A stretch of DNA of 64,000 bases from JAJFUI01 sp039698035 (GCA_039698035.1 JBDKSW010000014.1:62001-126000); one strand, 5' to 3'; positions 43,548 through 52,983 are shown, numbered from the stretch's first letter. The notes: generated from the sequence alone by a model not told the origin. Numbers and translations: made by a program.

Positions 43548-44605
43548 TGGCAGGCGACAGTCAAGACAAAAGTCAAAGCTGCATGGAACTCCGGTCGCTG
43601 CGGCATGTGCCGTGGGGCGCCAGTTTCTGGGGGCTCACGACAATCGTATTGCTAGTTGCTTCGATGGTGTTCGGCAATCAGCACTTGGCGATTCTGGCCA
43701 TGGCGCCGGCGATGCTCACTCTTGGGTTGCTAATCGGGCGACGTCGTGAGTTTCGCGGCTTGCTGACGGACGAGGCCTTGTGCTCGGAGAATCCGCCCTT
43801 GACGCTGCCGTACGCCGAGATCGAAGGCCTCACGATCAATGGCGTCGGCTACGACCCTGACACGCCCAAGCTCAAGGGTCATCTGATGGTGATCCATCGC
43901 CAGGGTGTCTTAGAGATTCCCAAGCTGCAGAATGTCCCATCTCATAAGCTGTATCGTGCGATTCTGACGATGCTTCCGACGACCGGCAACCCAAAGCTGA
44001 GTTCTTCATTTGCCGAACACGTCGCAAAGGAATCGGCCTTGTTTGGCCACGACCGGGTTCATGTTTTCGGCCGACGAAAGGTCTTGGGCCGCCGCCCCTC
44101 GACACGGCGCAGCCAATTGTGTGCGGCATTGTTGCTTTTCTGCGGGATTGGCTGGTGCCTGATTTTCGCGTTCGCGGATCCTGACGAGCGACGTAATTAC
44201 GAGCCCTGGGTGGCTTGGGGCTTCGTGCTGTCGCTTCTTAGCACGCTAGCGTGGCTGATCCAGTACTTACGCCAAATACCTCTTGTCGGCAACGCTCGGT
44301 CATTAAAGAACGCCGAACTGGTGATCAGCCCGACCGGCCTGGCTGTCCAGCAGGGTGACCTTCAAGGCCATTTGCGCTGGGCGGAATTGCTCGATGTTCG
44401 CTGCCATGGCCGAACTCCGATCTTCGTTATGTCTCGTGCAGAACTGCCCAAGGGCGTTATTCACCTCGTCGTTGCGGGGGCTGCCGTGCAGTTGGCCGAC
44501 GTCTATGATCGGCCGATCGCCTTGATTCACAGGCTTATTCTGCGATACTGGAAGCGCGACCAGACGCCCGAAGCGGCAGCCGTCGCAACCGGCCAGTCTG
44601 CCTGA
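43544..44605 (+). CDS. Membrane protein of unknown function, 353 residues
   Basis: Two hydrophobic helices lie near the N-terminus (FWGLTTIVLLVASMVFG; LAILAMAPAMLTLGLLIG) and two more around residue 200 (LLLFCGIGWCLIFAFA; WVAWGFVLSLLSTLAWLIQY). Two similar beta-rich segments follow the helix pairs (LTLPYAEIEGLTINGVG; NAELVISPTGLAVQQGDLQG), suggesting an internal duplication of a PH-like module. GGAGG before the ATG is strong. It is coupled to the CPBP gene. No family is recognised. Confidence 0.75.
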   Translation: MMAGDSQDKSQSCMELRSLRHVPWGASFWGLTTIVLLVASMVFGNQHLAILAMAPAMLTLGLLIGRRREFRGLLTDEALCSENPPLTLPYAEIEGLTINGVGYDPDTPKLKGHLMVIHRQGVLEIPKLQNVPSHKLYRAILTMLPTTGNPKLSSSFAEHVAKESALFGHDRVHVFGRRKVLGRRPSTRRSQLCAALLLFCGIGWCLIFAFADPDERRNYEPWVAWGFVLSLLSTLAWLIQYLRQIPLVGNARSLKNAELVISPTGLAVQQGDLQGHLRWAELLDVRCHGRTPIFVMSRAELPKGVIHLVVAGAAVQLADVYDRPIALIHRLILRYWKRDQTPEAAAVATGQSA

Positions 44606-44614
44606 GAATCCACG

Positions 44615-45247
44615 ATGACCATGTCGCACAAGCCGTTTCGCATCGCAGTGCTTATTTCCGGGGGCGGCACCACGCTGCGCAACCTCATCCAGCAAATCGC
44701 CGCCGGGCGGCTGGGCGTCGAGATCGCGTTGGTCATTTCCAGCAATCCGACAGCCCGCGGACTGCAATTCGCCACAGAGGCCGGAGTTCCCACGGTCGTC
44801 GTCCCACGCAAGGAGTTCGTGGACCAGGACGCTTTCAGCCGGGCCGTGTTCGACCCATGCCGGCGATCGGGCGTCGATCTGGTCGTGATGGGCGGCTTTC
44901 TCAAGCGGGTCACAATTCCTGACGACTTCGCCAACCGCGTCATCAACATCCATCCGGCCCTGATGCCGGCCTTCTGTGGCGAGGGTTTCTACGGCCATCG
45001 CGTGCATGAGGCCGTGTTGGAGTACGGCGCCAAGGTCAGCGGCTGCACGGTCCATTTTGCCGACAACGAGTACGACCACGGCCCGCTGATCGTGCAGCGA
45101 ACGGTGCCCGTGCTAGACCGTGACACGCCCGAGACGCTGGCCGCGCGGGTGTTTCAGGCCGAATGCGAGGCGCTGCCCGAGGCCATCGCGCTGCTCGCGG
45201 CCGGTCGGCTGACGGTCGAGGGGCGGCACGTGCGAGTCGGCGACTGA
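44615..45247 (+). CDS. purN: Phosphoribosylglycinamide formyltransferase
   Basis: PurN formylates GAR with 10-formyl-THF in purine synthesis. VLISGGGTTLRNLI binds the phosphate. The catalytic triad is visible: Asn and His in VINIHPALMPAF and Asp in EYDHGPLI. GEGFYGHRVHEAVLEYGAKVSGCTVHFAD is the family core (read in parts as GFYGHRVHEAV and SGCTVHFAD). Length is normal at 210 residues. It follows the membrane operon by 9 bases, so it may be cotranscribed. Confidence 0.95.
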   Translation: MTMSHKPFRIAVLISGGGTTLRNLIQQIAAGRLGVEIALVISSNPTARGLQFATEAGVPTVVVPRKEFVDQDAFSRAVFDPCRRSGVDLVVMGGFLKRVTIPDDFANRVINIHPALMPAFCGEGFYGHRVHEAVLEYGAKVSGCTVHFADNEYDHGPLIVQRTVPVLDRDTPETLAARVFQAECEALPEAIALLAAGRLTVEGRHVRVGD

Positions 45248-45268
45248 AGAACGGCGGCGCGGCGGTCG

Positions 45269-47356
45269 CTATCGTACGATCGCTGGGCGAAGCGCCATGC
45301 TGTCGATGGGGCGTCCTTCCAGTTCGGCCACGTGCTCCAGTAGGATTCGTCGCACTTCGAGCACGGCGGCCGGATGGCTATGGAGCGAGCTGTGATCGGC
45401 CGCCACGGTAATCTCCGAGGCGACATCATCCAAGTGAGCGCTCGCTCGCGGGACGACGCCATCGCCTTCGACCGTCAGCTTGCCAAGCCACGAGTCGCGC
45501 GGGACGACGCCAACGATGTTGTGATACGTCACCCAGGGCGGCCGGCGGCTGGCCAGCATGACTGGAAAAATGGGATCGCTGGGCGACAGCGAATCGATAC
45601 TCGTGTCGATTCTTGCGAGCGAATCGCCGCCGAAGGCCCCGGGGTTGTCGCAGAACAGGGCCTGCCGACCGGCAATGAGCCGTTCCGGCAGATGGATGAC
45701 CTTGCCCAGAAGCCATTGCGTCGTCTGATTCGAGAAGGTGCTGCCGCGCGACGGCGTTCCGATGGTCACCACGCGGCGTATCGACGGATTCGGCTGAAAG
45801 AAGAACGTTTCGGCCAGCTTTTCGCGGGTCTTCGGCTCGGCCTTGATTGCCGAGAACGGCGTCTGACTCACAAGACGCCAGTAGTCCTGCCCGCCAGAAA
45901 GCGTTTGCAGGGTCGACACGAGGCCGCCCATGCTGTGGCCGATCAGCACCATTTGATCGAGCGACGGCTCGCGATGTTCCGGGTCCAAGGTGTCGCGGAC
46001 GCGAGCCAGGTCGCGTCGCAGCAGGGCCGCGCTCTGCCAGAACGGCTGGCCCGTCGGGTAGAGATAAAACCAGAACTGGAAACGATCGCGGATCTCCGGC
46101 TGGCTTCGCAGGTCGTTGAACATTTCCATCCACGTCATCGGGCTGGACCAAAGACCGTGCACCATCAGGACGGGAATCTTCCCGGGCACATAGGGCTGCG
46201 CCATGTAGAGGCCCATGATGCATTCGGGCCGACCAGGTTGCAGGGCCAACAGCGACTCTTGCGGCCGCGGCGCCAATAGGGACTCCGGGTGCAGCAGTCC
46301 CTGCGTGGCAAGAATGTCGAACTCGGGCCGAGACAGAAAATACGCCAGCGGTGTCGTCAGATCGCTTTCCAGCGGCACGCGCCGGTCGCCCACGAGCGTT
46401 TCGCCGACGCTCAATGGGTCGTACAGTTCCAGCACGCACTGATTGCGAGGAGCCGGCTGACCAGTTTGCGGGTCGATGTTGCTCAGCGGCCGCATGAAAG
46501 CCGTCACCGGAAAGCTCAGCCCCGGCGGATAATATTTGGCCGCCACCGGTTCGCCCTGATAGCCGCGACGGATGGCGATCAGCGGCACGCCCAGCCCGTG
46601 CGTGACATACTGGTTCTTCAGCCCTTTGACTTCGTAGTCCGAGACGAACTCGAAGTGGTCGAAATCCTGCGGCCGCCAGGGCACGTTGCGTCCATCCAGC
46701 ACGCACGTGACATCCCAACTGCCGCCCGCCGTATGGATCGTCCTGGTCGCGCCTGGCCGCAGTTCCTTGCCGGCGCAGACGATGCGGAGCGCCGATTCGA
46801 GCGCTCCGTTGTAGAGGTCGCACGCCCTGCGGTACTGCGGATCGTAGGGGTTCCGTGTCTCGCAAAAGCGTGGATCGAACAAATACTCGTAGGCGTGAAG
46901 GACGGAGGCCCCATAGAGGTCCATCGCGGCCCGCGTGTCGTGTTGCCGCTCCGTCTTCTTGCCGCCCAGAAAGGCCAGCTCCGCCATCGCGTAGGCGGTC
47001 GTGGCCGACGGCTCGCGGTCGCTGATCGCTTGGAGCTTCTTGAGCAGCGGTCGGCAGTCGCCTTGCAGATCGTCGCCCAGGTTGTACACGCGAAGCAACT
47101 GCGCGGTCTGATCGCTCGGCTTTGGCCCGCGCCAGGAAGCAAGGTCCAGAACCTCGACCAGCGGGCTGTTCGGAACGGCGCGCAGCGAGATCTTGTTCGA
47201 CGCGCATCCGCTGGCCGCCACCGCCGCGGCAAGAAAGACCGCCGCGAACAGCGCGACGCGAGTCCGAGCCAGCGCAAGACCGAACGCGCCGAGCGGTCGC
47301 AAGGCTTCCACTCCGCGCACACGTCGAGCCATCCTTGGCTGCCGGGCCCGGTTCAT
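45269..47356 (-). CDS. Exported lipoprotein alpha/beta hydrolase (esterase/lipase-like)
   Basis: This is a 695-residue protein from MNRARQPRMARRVRG. A hydrophobic signal ends in a lipobox-like AVAASGC followed by ASNK, so it is likely lipid-anchored. The C-terminal half is an alpha/beta hydrolase: VLMVHGLWSSPMTW (oxyanion region), nucleophile LIGHSMGGL (GxSxG), and a candidate His in AADHSSLHSHP near the end. The N-terminal half has helical, TPR-like content (AYAMAELAFLGGKKTERQHD). The substrate is unknown. ATG 47333 is an alternative start. It is the last gene of a minus-strand group with an M28 peptidase and a membrane protein. Confidence 0.85.
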   Translation of the reverse strand: MNRARQPRMARRVRGVEALRPLGAFGLALARTRVALFAAVFLAAAVAASGCASNKISLRAVPNSPLVEVLDLASWRGPKPSDQTAQLLRVYNLGDDLQGDCRPLLKKLQAISDREPSATTAYAMAELAFLGGKKTERQHDTRAAMDLYGASVLHAYEYLFDPRFCETRNPYDPQYRRACDLYNGALESALRIVCAGKELRPGATRTIHTAGGSWDVTCVLDGRNVPWRPQDFDHFEFVSDYEVKGLKNQYVTHGLGVPLIAIRRGYQGEPVAAKYYPPGLSFPVTAFMRPLSNIDPQTGQPAPRNQCVLELYDPLSVGETLVGDRRVPLESDLTTPLAYFLSRPEFDILATQGLLHPESLLAPRPQESLLALQPGRPECIMGLYMAQPYVPGKIPVLMVHGLWSSPMTWMEMFNDLRSQPEIRDRFQFWFYLYPTGQPFWQSAALLRRDLARVRDTLDPEHREPSLDQMVLIGHSMGGLVSTLQTLSGGQDYWRLVSQTPFSAIKAEPKTREKLAETFFFQPNPSIRRVVTIGTPSRGSTFSNQTTQWLLGKVIHLPERLIAGRQALFCDNPGAFGGDSLARIDTSIDSLSPSDPIFPVMLASRRPPWVTYHNIVGVVPRDSWLGKLTVEGDGVVPRASAHLDDVASEITVAADHSSLHSHPAAVLEVRRILLEHVAELEGRPIDSMALRPAIVR

Positions 47357-47423
47357 AGGATGCGTAGGATAGGCAACCGTGCGGCATCGAGTCAAGAGAG
47401 AAGCGCCGCGACGCCGGCGGTCG

Positions 47424-47870
47424 TCAGGGGCGTTGCGGCCGTTTGTTCGACGATGGCGGCTGCTTCCCTTCGCGCTCGGCACGGCGAAGCTCGGCGTCAA
47501 GCTTGAGCTTCTCGAAGAGGAACTTGTCGCCGAGGCGGCCGAAGTGGCGTTTCGTCGCCCAGATGTCTACGATCGCCAGCAGCAGGATCCAGCAGACCAA
47601 CAGCACGGCGGCCAGACAGTAGCAGAAGGCGAACAGGCCCGACCGAAGCCATTCGGTCAGCGCCACGCCGATCGGCAGCGAGACGGCCAGAATGCCGAGC
47701 ATGGCGCTGGTCTGCATCCGGCGACGAAACTGCCGCCGCCGATAGTCAAAGTCGGGTGCGTAGGGGCCACCCCGCTGAAACGCCCGCCATGTGCGGACGT
47801 GCGAAAGCATCATGACGCCCGACGCCAGCGTCAGACAGGCCGCGACGATGATGACGGTCAGCAGTTCCAA
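47424..47870 (-). CDS. Membrane protein, 148 residues, unknown
   Basis: Three hydrophobic helices: LLTVIIVAACLTLASGVMM at the N-terminus, SAMLGILAVSLPIGVALTEW, and FCYCLAAVLLVCWILLLAIV. The C-terminus is charged (FEKLKLDAELRRAEREGKQP) and probably cytoplasmic. It lies 40 bases after the M28 peptidase gene and 67 before the esterase gene. No family is recognised. Confidence 0.75.
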   Translation of the reverse strand: MELLTVIIVAACLTLASGVMMLSHVRTWRAFQRGGPYAPDFDYRRRQFRRRMQTSAMLGILAVSLPIGVALTEWLRSGLFAFCYCLAAVLLVCWILLLAIVDIWATKRHFGRLGDKFLFEKLKLDAELRRAEREGKQPPSSNKRPQRP

Positions 47871-47909
47871 GGGAGGCGACTTTCTCGTTGAACGCTATTG
47901 AGCGGGCCG

Positions 47910-48914
47910 CTACCTGGCCGTTTTGATCCATTCTCGGATCACCCAGCCCACCTTGGCCAAGCTCAGCGGCGAACACTGCTCGGGCGTGTCTTGCCGAGTG
48001 TGCCAGGGCGGATAGTCGTCAAGTTGCTGGATGATGTCGATGCAGGGGATGCGGCCCGTGCTGTACAGCTCGATATGATCGTCCTCGATTTCGCCCGCCT
48101 TCCTTGGCAGAAACTCGCCGACGCCCAGACGTGCGGCCGTGGACCAAATCTCATTGACCAGCGGTCGCGTTTCGCGCCACCAAGCGCTGTTGCCTTCGAT
48201 CGGGAGCTTCAGATCCGCGGCGCCAACCATGTCCAGCAGGACGCCCCAGCGGTAGCGATAGGCCGGATGCTCGGCCGCCTGCTGCTTGGCATACTGCTGG
48301 GCAAAGAACGAAGCGCCCAGATACATCGGTTCGCGCGGTCTGAAGATGTACTCCTCGCCATCGAGTAGGACGAAATCGACGCCGTACTTGCCACCAAGCT
48401 TCAGCAGGTCGTGGGCCAGCTCCATCAGCAAGGCCACGCCGCTGGCGTTGTCGTTCGCGCCGACAAACGTGCCGTGCGGGTCCGTTCGATCTTCGAGCGG
48501 ATACGGCAGCGTATCGTAGTGGGCGCACAGCAGAATCCGCTCGGCGCTGCGCGGATGCCAACGCACCACCAGATTGGCCATCGGCACCCACGAGTTGTCT
48601 CGCGGGTCGCGGGCGCGAAACTGCTGAAATTCAACCACTCCACCAAGCTTCTGGAAATGTTCGGCCAGCAACCGCTGCTGCGTTCTCATGCCGGCAGAAC
48701 CGCTTCGGCGTGGGCCGATTGCACAGAGCTGCTTGAGATAGCCATAAGCCCTCGCGCCGTCGAAAGGAATCTGCTCCAGACTGAGCGTCGAGCCGGCAGC
48801 GTCTCCCTTGGGCCACAACCAGAAAGCAATGGCGAGCCCGCCAATCAGGGTGCTGGCCGCCAGGAGCAGCATCCCCGTGCGGAGCCGTCGAGCGGTGTGC
48901 GGTTGTTGCGTCAT
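47910..48914 (-). CDS. M28-family peptidase / glutaminyl cyclase-like, membrane-anchored
   Basis: It has one N-terminal helix (GMLLLAASTLIGGLAIAFWL) that is a signal anchor. The catalytic domain carries the M28 zinc ligands: CAHYDTLPY, GANDNASGVALLME, LLDGEEYIF, a likely Asp in LLDMVGAADL and a His in YPPWHTRQDTPEQCS. The last pattern and the overall length (334 residues) resemble glutaminyl-peptide cyclotransferases as much as aminopeptidases. ATG 48914 (MTQQPHTARRL) is the chosen start. It faces away from the DUF4254 gene. Confidence 0.88.
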   Translation of the reverse strand: MTQQPHTARRLRTGMLLLAASTLIGGLAIAFWLWPKGDAAGSTLSLEQIPFDGARAYGYLKQLCAIGPRRSGSAGMRTQQRLLAEHFQKLGGVVEFQQFRARDPRDNSWVPMANLVVRWHPRSAERILLCAHYDTLPYPLEDRTDPHGTFVGANDNASGVALLMELAHDLLKLGGKYGVDFVLLDGEEYIFRPREPMYLGASFFAQQYAKQQAAEHPAYRYRWGVLLDMVGAADLKLPIEGNSAWWRETRPLVNEIWSTAARLGVGEFLPRKAGEIEDDHIELYSTGRIPCIDIIQQLDDYPPWHTRQDTPEQCSPLSLAKVGWVIREWIKTAR

Positions 48915-49049
48915 ATGACAAGCCTTGGCCGCCAGCCCCCTCGGTGAACATACTCGGGCCAGTTGCAGCCCGGTTTCCATCTTGCCGGATGTCCAATGCA
49001 TCGACTATTCTACCCTGCTCCGACAGGTTGCCAAAGAGAGGTTTGTCCG

Positions 49050-49652
49050 ATGATCAACGTCCCCGAGATTCTTGAGCTGCACGAGACGACCGTCGCCCGG
49101 TGGCACGAACAGGAGATCGACAACTCGTATGAGGGGTTTTTGCGGCTTGTCTGCGAACAGCATCAGCAGAACTTCCGGCTTTGGCATCAGGAAGACATCG
49201 CGCGAAGCCCGAACGTCACCGACGCGGAGATCGCGGGCGTCAAGCGAGCGATCGACAAGCTGAATCAGCACCGGAACGACCTGATCGAACGGCTAGACGA
49301 TTTTCTGCTGGCCCAGTTGGCCGCCGCCGAGGTCGCGCCGCGGTCGGAGGCGGCCCTCAACACCGAGACGCCCGGCAGCGCGATCGACCGCCTTTCGATC
49401 CTCTCGTTGCGGCTCTATCACATGGCTGAGCAGGCGGCCCGGCAAGACGCCGCCGTCGAACACGTGGCCAAGGCAAACGCCCGACTTGAAATTCTTCGCG
49501 AGCAACGCCGCGACCTCTCCAACTCGCTGGTCGAACTGCTCACCGACCTGAAGGACGGCCGCAAGCGGCTGAAGGTCTATCACCAGTTCAAAATGTACAA
49601 CGACCCGACGATGAATCCGTACCTGTACGCGGCGAAGAAAGCCCGCGAGTAG
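49050..49652 (+). CDS. DUF4254 family protein
   Basis: This is a 200-residue, mostly helical soluble protein. NYEGFLRLVCEQHQQNFRLWH-like content (here SYEGFLRLVCEQHQQNFR) and NQHRNDLIERLDDFLL, plus SLRLYHMAEQAARQDA, are what I associate with DUF4254, found in planctomycetes and Bacteroidetes. AGAGAGG lies eight bases before ATG 49050. Function is unknown; homologues often occur near cell-envelope sugar transferase genes, but here none is adjacent. Confidence 0.75.
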   Translation: MINVPEILELHETTVARWHEQEIDNSYEGFLRLVCEQHQQNFRLWHQEDIARSPNVTDAEIAGVKRAIDKLNQHRNDLIERLDDFLLAQLAAAEVAPRSEAALNTETPGSAIDRLSILSLRLYHMAEQAARQDAAVEHVAKANARLEILREQRRDLSNSLVELLTDLKDGRKRLKVYHQFKMYNDPTMNPYLYAAKKARE

Positions 49653-49697
49653 CCGCGTTGATTGGAAACGGGCCTTCGCGCGCCCTGCATTTCACTT

Positions 49698-51023
49698 CTA
49701 CGGCAGCGCAATGTCCTTGAACTCGTACGGAAACTCGCTGGTGACGATCGTGCCGGGCGTCTTATAGACGAACGTCCACTGGTCCAGCGGCTTGTCGAGA
49801 GTGAACAGATAGGCGATGCCCACCTCGTTCTTTTCCTGGGCGGTCGTTTCAAATGTGTCGTAAGCGATCGGCTTGCCGTCGGGCCCTTCGAGGAACGCCG
49901 GGTTGGTGAAAACCCAGTTGCGGTGCGAAGCCATCGCGTCGCCGGCATCGTCGAAGCGGGCCTTCATGCGAACCTCCCAGGCGTTGTTGCTCTTGGCCAC
50001 TTCTTCCAAGGTCACCGTGACCCCGGCGATCCGCTTTTCGACATTCTTCGCCGCCGAAAGCTTGTCGAATCGGAACGTCTCCGTCTTGCCGGGAATCATG
50101 GCGGCCAGCGTGCCCCTAAGGCTGCTGATCCGCTGGACGCCGCGTGGCGGAAGCCGCAGCGGAAGATCCAGCTTCACGGCCGACCCATTGCCGCTGATGG
50201 GCAGCTCCAGAACGGCCTGGCTGTCGATGGCCGCCAGCGTCCGACCGTGATCATCGAGGGCCCTGACGTCGGCCATCCGCTGCGTCAGGCCAATGATTCG
50301 CAGCCGCGGCTCCCAGGCGATCTCGACGCCCAGCGTCAACAGGCCGGCCGCCTTCAGTCGCAGATCGCGGCGAGCAAGGACCTCGACCGGCTCGATGCGC
50401 AAGGGGCCGGCGTAGCATGCTCGGGCCGCTCGCTGGCCATTGGCTTGCGCGGACGCGGCAACAACGCTCAATCCGGGCTGCTCGGCAAACAGGTAGAGCG
50501 TCAGTCCGGCCTGATCGAGCACTCGATCGAGGGCCGGCCAAAACGGCGTCTTGTCGAAGTTCACTTGGATGGCCGGATCGCTGACCGGCTGGCCCCGCGC
50601 CTGACGATTGTCGGCAATCGCGTTGCCCGACTGCTTGGCCAACGCGCCAATGACCTTCGACAGAGGCATGGCGTTCTCGTGCAACGTAATCGTGGACGAT
50701 CGAGCTGCCGCGTCGGCCGCTTGACGCTGAAGTTTCTGTCGCACGCGATCCAACCGCTGTTGCACCTCAGCCGACATCCGTTCGGTATTCGTCGGAAGCA
50801 CATCGAGAATGGCCGGCCCGCGTTGCATGAGCTCGGCTTCGGCCGCATCGCGTCGGGCCAATTGCGGGGCGTCGAGCTGACGGACGAGGCGAAGCACCTC
50901 GGCCCGCAACATCGCATTAGCCTCCTCGCATGGGTGGTTCTTCCGCAAAGATTCTCCGGTCGGCCCACCTTCGGCCGGCGCGATCAGCAACGTGGTGGTC
51001 AGTACGATGCACTGGATCAGCAT
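49698..51023 (-). CDS. Secreted protein of unknown function, 441 residues
   Basis: A signal peptide (MLIQCIVLTTTLLIAPAEGG) and a helical segment with repeats of DAPQLARRDAAEAEL type precede a mostly beta-rich part. The stretch ITLHENAMPLSKVIGALAKQ followed by VNFDKTPFWPALDRVLDQAG resembles the secretin/STN-like short domain found in many planctomycete exported proteins. GGAGG precedes the ATG at seven bases. No enzyme motif is seen. It diverges from the small gene at 51151. Confidence 0.75.
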   Translation of the reverse strand: MLIQCIVLTTTLLIAPAEGGPTGESLRKNHPCEEANAMLRAEVLRLVRQLDAPQLARRDAAEAELMQRGPAILDVLPTNTERMSAEVQQRLDRVRQKLQRQAADAAARSSTITLHENAMPLSKVIGALAKQSGNAIADNRQARGQPVSDPAIQVNFDKTPFWPALDRVLDQAGLTLYLFAEQPGLSVVAASAQANGQRAARACYAGPLRIEPVEVLARRDLRLKAAGLLTLGVEIAWEPRLRIIGLTQRMADVRALDDHGRTLAAIDSQAVLELPISGNGSAVKLDLPLRLPPRGVQRISSLRGTLAAMIPGKTETFRFDKLSAAKNVEKRIAGVTVTLEEVAKSNNAWEVRMKARFDDAGDAMASHRNWVFTNPAFLEGPDGKPIAYDTFETTAQEKNEVGIAYLFTLDKPLDQWTFVYKTPGTIVTSEFPYEFKDIALP

Positions 51024-51093
51024 GGGTGTCGCCTCCGCCGGGATTTTACCGCCCTGGGGACGGGTCCTTCAACCCCGCCGATGCCGATTCCCA

Positions 51094-51122
51094 TTTTGTG
51101 TAAAATCATTCGAGGGTATAAT
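51094..51122 (+). promoter_or_regulatory. Promoter of 105-residue protein gene
   Basis: TTTTGT (51094-51099), a 17-base spacer and a perfect TATAAT (51117-51122). The start of translation is about 22 bases after the expected transcription start. Confidence 0.6.
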
Positions 51123-51150
51123 GGGGTCAAGCATCTGAGAGGGCCTTCGC

Positions 51151-51468
51151 TTGGATTACCGCCACGTCGAACTGCTGTTTGACATGATTGTGGAGTATTT
51201 CCACAACAAGCCTCCGCCCGAAGACCAAGAAGCCCGCGGCGAGTGGGTCAGGGTCCGTGACGGGCTCGAAGGGGCCGAGCACTGCATCCGCGTTCTCACG
51301 CCCGAGGAGTTCGACGAGTGGCACCATTGTGTGGCCGTGCCCGTAACGGTCCACCCCCATCGAAAGCCCGTGGCCTATTGCAGCCACGAGGGCGCCTGGT
51401 GGGTCATCTATGAAGACACGGACGAGGCGGAAGTGATCGCCTCCTTTGAAAAGTGTTTTGAAGGCTAA
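51151..51468 (+). CDS. Small acidic protein of unknown function
   Basis: A 105-residue soluble protein starting at TTG; GAGAGGG seven bases before it and the promoter upstream support this start. It is acidic and rich in aromatic residues: LLFDMIVEYFHNKPPPEDQE, EEFDEWHHCVAVPV, then HEGAWWVIYEDTDEAEVIAS. No family is recognised. The clean single-gene unit suggests a real conserved protein. It converges on the rluA-like gene. Confidence 0.7.
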   Translation: MDYRHVELLFDMIVEYFHNKPPPEDQEARGEWVRVRDGLEGAEHCIRVLTPEEFDEWHHCVAVPVTVHPHRKPVAYCSHEGAWWVIYEDTDEAEVIASFEKCFEG

Positions 51469-51477
51469 GCCGTTTCG

Positions 51478-52155
51478 CTAGCGGATGCCGTGGCGGCGCC
51501 AGCTTGCCGGCGGCGGCGCCTCAAACGTCATCGTGTCGCACGTGGTCGGATGGGCCACAACCAGTCGCCGCGCGTGCAGCGCAATGCCCGCCGGAAACGG
51601 CAGCCGGCTTCCATACTTCCGGTCGCCCACGATCGGATGGCCGTGGTGGGCCAATTGCAGCCGGATTTGATGTTTGCGCCCTGTTTCCAGGTTCACCTCG
51701 ACCCACGAATTGTCGCCCACGAGTTCGACACGGCGGTACGACAATCGGGCCTCTCGGGCGTCTGGCAACGTAGAACCGACGATGTGCATCCGCCGATGCC
51801 GCTCGTCCTGGCCGAGCCAATCGACGAGGCGACCGGCCGTCGGTTCGATGTGGCCTTCAACGATTGCCCAATAGGTCTTCTCGACCGTGTGCGTGCGAAA
51901 CTGCTCGGTTAGCCGCGCGGCGGCCTTCGACGTTCGCGCCAAAAGCACGACGCCGCTGACCGGCGCATCGAGCCGGCTCATAATGCCCAGGTAGACGTTG
52001 CCCGGTTTCCGATAACGCTCTTTGACGTAGTCCTTGCAGAGCGTCAGCAAGGTGGGCTGGCCGCCGGGCGTGCCCATCGTTGGCAGTCCGGCCGGCTTCA
52101 CCACGACCAGCAGGTGGTTGTCTTCATACAGAACTTGGAACGGCAGGGGATTCAT
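51478..52155 (-). CDS. RluA-family pseudouridine synthase
   Basis: This 225-residue enzyme converts uridine to pseudouridine in rRNA or tRNA. The catalytic Asp is in SRLDAPVSGVVLLART, and KTYWAIVEG, TGRKHQIRLQLAHHGHPI and VGDRKYG are typical. There is no S4 domain at the N-terminus, so it is the short class (RluC/RluD-like core only). ATG 52155 (MNPLPFQVLYEDNHLLVV) is chosen. The exact RNA target cannot be set from sequence alone. Confidence 0.92.
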   Translation of the reverse strand: MNPLPFQVLYEDNHLLVVVKPAGLPTMGTPGGQPTLLTLCKDYVKERYRKPGNVYLGIMSRLDAPVSGVVLLARTSKAAARLTEQFRTHTVEKTYWAIVEGHIEPTAGRLVDWLGQDERHRRMHIVGSTLPDAREARLSYRRVELVGDNSWVEVNLETGRKHQIRLQLAHHGHPIVGDRKYGSRLPFPAGIALHARRLVVAHPTTCDTMTFEAPPPASWRRHGIR

Positions 52156-52240
52156 TCGCGAGCCGAAACAGCGTAGACTGACCAATTCACGGAAGCCCCA
52201 AGTTTACCAGACCGCGCCGCGGGCGACGAGTCACATCGTC

Positions 52241-52834
52241 ATGCAATCGCCCTATCTCATCCTGGCAAGCCAATCTCCGCGACGCCGCGAGCTGCTGGCG
52301 GCGGCCGGCTATCGGTTCGAGGTCTGTCCGCCGTCGGACGAGGCCGAATCGACCAACTGCGGCGACGAAACACCGACGCAGCTCGTCGCCCGACTGGCAA
52401 TGCAGAAAGCGACCGACGTGGCCAAGCGGGGCGGCCGCGGCGTGGTTCTCGGCTGCGACACCGTGGCCGAGTGCGATGGCACAGTGCTGGGCAAGCCGTC
52501 GGATAAGGCCGACGCCCGGCGAATGCTTGAAACCCTGAGCGGCCGCGAGCATCGGGTCCTCAGCGGGCTGTGTCTCTTGTCGCTCCCCAACGGAAAGCCG
52601 ATGGTTCGTGTCGCCGTGACACGTCTGCGCATGGATCGCCTTTCGCCCGAGCAGCTCGACGGCTACCTGGCCGGCGGCCAATGGTCCGGCAAAGCGGGGG
52701 CCTTCGGCTACCAGGACGGCATCGACTGGGTCCACGTCCTCGAAGGGAGCGAGTCGAACGTCGTCGGCCTGCCTCTGGAACTGCTGGCCGAGATGCTCGC
52801 AACGTTGCCGCACACGGCTCATGCGGCTCGGTAG
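52241..52834 (+). CDS. maf: Maf-like nucleoside triphosphate pyrophosphatase
   Basis: Maf proteins hydrolyse non-canonical or modified nucleoside triphosphates. The start SPYLILASQSPRRRELL has the SxSPRR motif; GCDTVAECDG and LGKPSDKADARRML, then SGKAGAFGYQDG, complete the active site. At 197 residues it has normal length. It is divergent from the rluA-like gene. The subtype (YhdE or YceF) is uncertain. Confidence 0.92.
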   Translation: MQSPYLILASQSPRRRELLAAAGYRFEVCPPSDEAESTNCGDETPTQLVARLAMQKATDVAKRGGRGVVLGCDTVAECDGTVLGKPSDKADARRMLETLSGREHRVLSGLCLLSLPNGKPMVRVAVTRLRMDRLSPEQLDGYLAGGQWSGKAGAFGYQDGIDWVHVLEGSESNVVGLPLELLAEMLATLPHTAHAAR

Positions 52835-52917
52835 CAAACCTGGATGGCCAAGCCGAGCCGCCGCCAAGCGACCAGTCTTGCGGTTGGCCGTCATTTCCTG
52901 GAGCCTCTTAGAAGAAG

Positions 52918-52948
52918 GAGGCCGCCGGGGGGAGTGACCGGCGGCCTC
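52918..52948. terminator. Hairpin between convergent maf and PEP-CTERM genes
   Basis: GAGGCCGCCGG and CCGGCGGCCTC form a perfect 11-bp stem with a nine-base loop. On the minus strand CTTCTTCT follows, so it best ends the PEP-CTERM transcript, though it may work in both directions. Confidence 0.75.
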
Positions 52949-52983
52949 GATCTCATCGCTCGCGCGGGAACCAAAGGCTGGGG

